64,000 bases of DNA from Staphylotrichum longicolle (lineage: Eukaryota; Ascomycota; Sordariomycetes; Sordariales; Chaetomiaceae). Location: assembly GCA_019096155.1 (NCBI GenBank), contig JAHCVI010000001.1, forward strand, positions 3,224,001-3,288,000, read 5' to 3'. The notes under the pieces are model-generated. The model was not told where the DNA came from, made no database searches, and saw only the letters and a list, made by a program, of their open reading frames with translations. Shown here in pieces: positions 61,467-64,000 of the stretch (position 1 is its first letter; every line of letters starts with the position of its first letter). A program made the position numbers and the translations under genes.

Positions 61467-64000
61467 ATGCGCGCTCCAGCGAATTGGCCACGGGGGGTTG
61501 CGCCGGTGCTGGCGTGGTTGGTACTCTACACAGGCGCTGCCCATGCATCGAGATCGGCCTCGGAGACCCCAGCGACCGCCACGTCGGCTGCCACAGAGGT
61601 GTGCGAGTACAGGACCATCAACTACATCACCCACACCCTGCCGCAGCAATGCTTGCGCACCTCGTGGACAAGTCCAACCCCGACCGCCACCGACAACTCC
61701 GCCGTCCAGCCGACCATCACCACCACCCAGACCGCCACCAACACGGTTCCCGAAACCCCTGGGGCAGCACAGGATAATGGCACGGCGCAAGAGCAAGATG
61801 GGCAGGAGGAGCTGGCCGCCAGCTCCTTCATGTCCTTCGAGGAGTGGAAGGAGATGATGCTGCGAAAATCGGGCCAGGATCCCGCCAACATCAAAGCCCA
61901 GAAACAGCGCGAACACCGGGAACGAGACCCCAGCATGAATGCCGACGATGTCGACAGTTTTGGGGAAGAGGGCGAGATCGCTCTTGACTTCGACGCCCTC
62001 ACCGACAAGGTCTCCGAGATCACGTCGTCGCCCACCGGTGCTGCCGGGCCAAACTCCAACCAGGAGGTCAAGGAGGAACACATCCTCTCAGACGACGGGA
62101 AGACGCAGTACTACCGGAGCAAGGACGCCGGCAAGACCTGCAAGGAGAGGTTCTCATACGCGTCCTTCGATGCTGGCGCGACCGTCCTCAAGACCAGCCC
62201 GGGGGCCAAAAACGCCAAGGCCATCCTGGTTGAGAATAAGGACTCGTACATGCTGCTGGAATGCCGCGCCAAGAATAAGTTCGTGATTGTCGAGCTGAGC
62301 GACGACATCCTCGTCGACACCGTCGTCCTGGCCAACTTTGAATTCTTCTCCAGCATGATCCGCAAATTCACCGTCAGTGTTAGTGACCGCTATCCGGTGA
62401 AGCTCGACAAGTGGGTCGACTTGGGCACCTTCGAGGCTCGCAATTCGCGAGACATCCAGGCATTCTTGATCGAGCATCCTCAGATCTACACCAAGTATAT
62501 CCGCATCGAGTTCTTGAGCCACTGGGGAAACGAGTTCTATTGCCCTGTGTCTCTGCTCCGTGTCCATGGTACCCGCATGCTGGATTCGTGGAAGGAGCCG
62601 AGCCACGATGACGAGCCGGAGCAGATCGAGGCAGAGGCTCGTGGGCCGGTAGAGGAGACGCAGCAAGTGCAAAAGCCAACGGCTGTTGACAGTTCGTCAG
62701 TGGTTTCAAAGGAGGAGGCCATGCCCTCGCACATCGCTCAGATGGGTCTGACACCATGGCATCCTCTCTTGCAGGGCAACCTCTTTCACGAGATGTGCGA
62801 GGTGCGTTCGCCAACGACTGCCGATCCTACCCCTGTCGAGTCTGCATCCAGCAACTCTCTGAAAAAGCTTCCCGCCGCGCCTGAATCGGTGACACCGCGC
62901 CCTTCTGCGGCTTCGAGAGCGGACAAGGGGTCCCCGCCCAACGATTCCTCTTCGTCTCAGCCTCCCTCCCCACAGTCTTCCGTCTCTCAAGGGAAGTCAA
63001 CGAGTACTGCCTCGACCACCACGCCCTCCACCCCGCCACACGCTGGTAACAACAGCACCACAAATCACGTCTCCCAAAAACAGACCGATGGCCGGGCAGA
63101 CGGCGCGGACAACTCCTCCGCACCCACGACCACCCAGCGCAACAAAACCAGCTCCGTTGCCAGCTCTGCGTCCGCCTCTCCCACCGTGCAAGAGTCTTTC
63201 TTCAAGACCGTCACCAAGCGCCTACAACTCCTCGAATCCAACACCTCCCTCTCCCTCCAGTACATCGAGGACCAGTCCCGCTTCCTGCAAGAGGTGCTCC
63301 TCAAGATGGAGCGCAAGCAGATCACCCGCGTCGACTCCTTCCTCGACAACCTGAACAAGACGGTGCTGTCCGAGCTCCGCAACGTGCGCACGCAGTACGA
63401 TCAGATCTGGCAGAGCACCGTTATCGCCCTCGAGACCCAGCGCGAGCAGTCCCAGCGCGAGATCGTCGCCTCACACTCGCGCCTCAACATCCTCGCCGAC
63501 GAAGTCGTCTTTCAGAAGCGCATGGCCATCCTCCAAAGCGTCTTGCTTCTCGCCTGCCTCGTCCTCGTCATCTTCAGCCGCGGCGGTCTCGCCGCCCTCG
63601 ACAGCGCCTCCTTCCCCGCCTTCCCTCCGGCCTCCTCGAACTCCATCTACCGCCGGTACGGCTACAACCCCTACAACGGCAACGGCAACGGCGGCCCAGC
63701 CCGCTCCGACTCCATCTCGGGGCTCTCCATGCCCGGCTCCTCCTCCCCGCCAGACCCCACCACCACCACCACCATCATCAGACCAGCCGCCGCTGACTCG
63801 GCAGCAATCTCGATCAACCGCCACAACCTCGCCGCCTCCGCCCTCCCTCGCCACCTCTACCAATCCCAATCCCCCTCTTCCTCCCCCTCCTCTTCTTACA
63901 GAAACAAAACCCTCCCCCTGACCCCGCCGTCAGAGTACCTGAGCAGGGAAGGTACGCCCGCCACCCCCCTCGCCCGCAGCCCGGAGTCCTCCTTCTACGA
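61467..64000 (+). CDS. SLP1: SUN-like ER membrane protein Slp1 (3' end outside the window)
   Basis: Slp1-type proteins are SUN-domain relatives of the ER membrane; with Emp65 they protect soluble ER proteins from degradation. The frame is open from ATG 61467 to the last base (844 codons, no stop), so the gene is cut by the window edge. A signal peptide is visible (VAPVLAWLVLYTGAAHA), then a Thr/Ser-rich stretch, a conserved SFEEWKEMMLRK motif near residue 120, and the SUN domain at about 220-375 (CKERFSYASFDAGATVLK, IYTKYIRIEFLSHWGNEFYC, PVSLLRVHGTRML). A Ser/Thr/Pro-rich linker leads to a coiled coil near 585-680 (FLQEVLLKMERKQITRVDSF) and one transmembrane helix near 686 (MAILQSVLLLACLVLVIF). 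A disordered tail follows. No frame break. The uORF just upstream is noted separately. Confidence 0.9.
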   Translation, partial: MRAPANWPRGVAPVLAWLVLYTGAAHASRSASETPATATSAATEVCEYRTINYITHTLPQQCLRTSWTSPTPTATDNSAVQPTITTTQTATNTVPETPGAAQDNGTAQEQDGQEELAASSFMSFEEWKEMMLRKSGQDPANIKAQKQREHRERDPSMNADDVDSFGEEGEIALDFDALTDKVSEITSSPTGAAGPNSNQEVKEEHILSDDGKTQYYRSKDAGKTCKERFSYASFDAGATVLKTSPGAKNAKAILVENKDSYMLLECRAKNKFVIVELSDDILVDTVVLANFEFFSSMIRKFTVSVSDRYPVKLDKWVDLGTFEARNSRDIQAFLIEHPQIYTKYIRIEFLSHWGNEFYCPVSLLRVHGTRMLDSWKEPSHDDEPEQIEAEARGPVEETQQVQKPTAVDSSSVVSKEEAMPSHIAQMGLTPWHPLLQGNLFHEMCEVRSPTTADPTPVESASSNSLKKLPAAPESVTPRPSAASRADKGSPPNDSSSSQPPSPQSSVSQGKSTSTASTTTPSTPPHAGNNSTTNHVSQKQTDGRADGADNSSAPTTTQRNKTSSVASSASASPTVQESFFKTVTKRLQLLESNTSLSLQYIEDQSRFLQEVLLKMERKQITRVDSFLDNLNKTVLSELRNVRTQYDQIWQSTVIALETQREQSQREIVASHSRLNILADEVVFQKRMAILQSVLLLACLVLVIFSRGGLAALDSASFPAFPPASSNSIYRRYGYNPYNGNGNGGPARSDSISGLSMPGSSSPPDPTTTTTIIRPAAADSAAISINRHNLAASALPRHLYQSQSPSSSPSSSYRNKTLPLTPPSEYLSREGTPATPLARSPESSFY

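Noticed and set aside
1..64000. tRNA genes, CRISPR arrays, bacterial operons
   Set aside because: None found; ribosome-binding sites and operators are not relevant to this eukaryotic sequence.

Overview
The window looks like nuclear DNA of a filamentous ascomycete, most likely a sordariomycete near Sordariales/Chaetomiaceae. This is inferred from GC-rich genes, short introns (mostly 48-93 nt, GTRNGY donors, CTRAC branch sites), a histone H4 gene with two introns, Zn2Cys6 and HET-domain genes, RIP-like repeats and a stray 5S rRNA fragment. About 22 protein genes can be supported. All splice structures were worked out by hand from reading frame, splice sites and recognised protein families.

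Layout. 0.5-9 kb: a coiled-coil protein of unknown function, a prolyl 4-hydroxylase-like oxygenase and a six-exon Zn2Cys6 transcription factor. 9.3-24.2 kb is a dense housekeeping block: cytochrome b5 reductase, a DUF3605/Gig1-type protein, SND2/TMEM208, APC/C subunit Cdc27, histone H4, TRAPP subunit Trs20, mitochondrial ribosomal protein Mrpl31 (mL60), cap-binding protein Cbc2 and nucleoporin Nup82. 25.5-27.2 kb: a conserved-looking but frame-broken protein. 27.2-42.2 kb is an accessory island: dispersed repeats, an AAA+ ATPase divergent from a STAND-like (DUF7708-like) protein with no P-loop, a 5S rRNA 3' fragment fused to the latter's stop, and two convergent HET-domain genes between two 0.32-kb direct repeats. 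42.2-64 kb is core again: Golgi PI 4-kinase Pik1, a LAT-type amino-acid permease, an unknown Q/P-rich protein, NC2-alpha/Bur6, an HSL-type alpha/beta hydrolase, xylulokinase and a SUN-like Slp1 protein that runs off the right edge.

Two cross-cutting observations matter to anyone using these models. First, several conserved genes (cytochrome b5 reductase, xylulokinase, prolyl hydroxylase and others) are interrupted by single-base indels, often at short homopolymers, while long neighbours are intact. This looks like uncorrected assembly indels rather than gene decay. Second, the permease model only works with a 3-nt microexon. The best candidate for an undescribed system is the 29-42 kb island, where a divergent ATPase/STAND-like pair sits beside a membrane-anchored HET protein and a second HET protein; this resembles fungal allorecognition or programmed-cell-death loci, but that function is inference.
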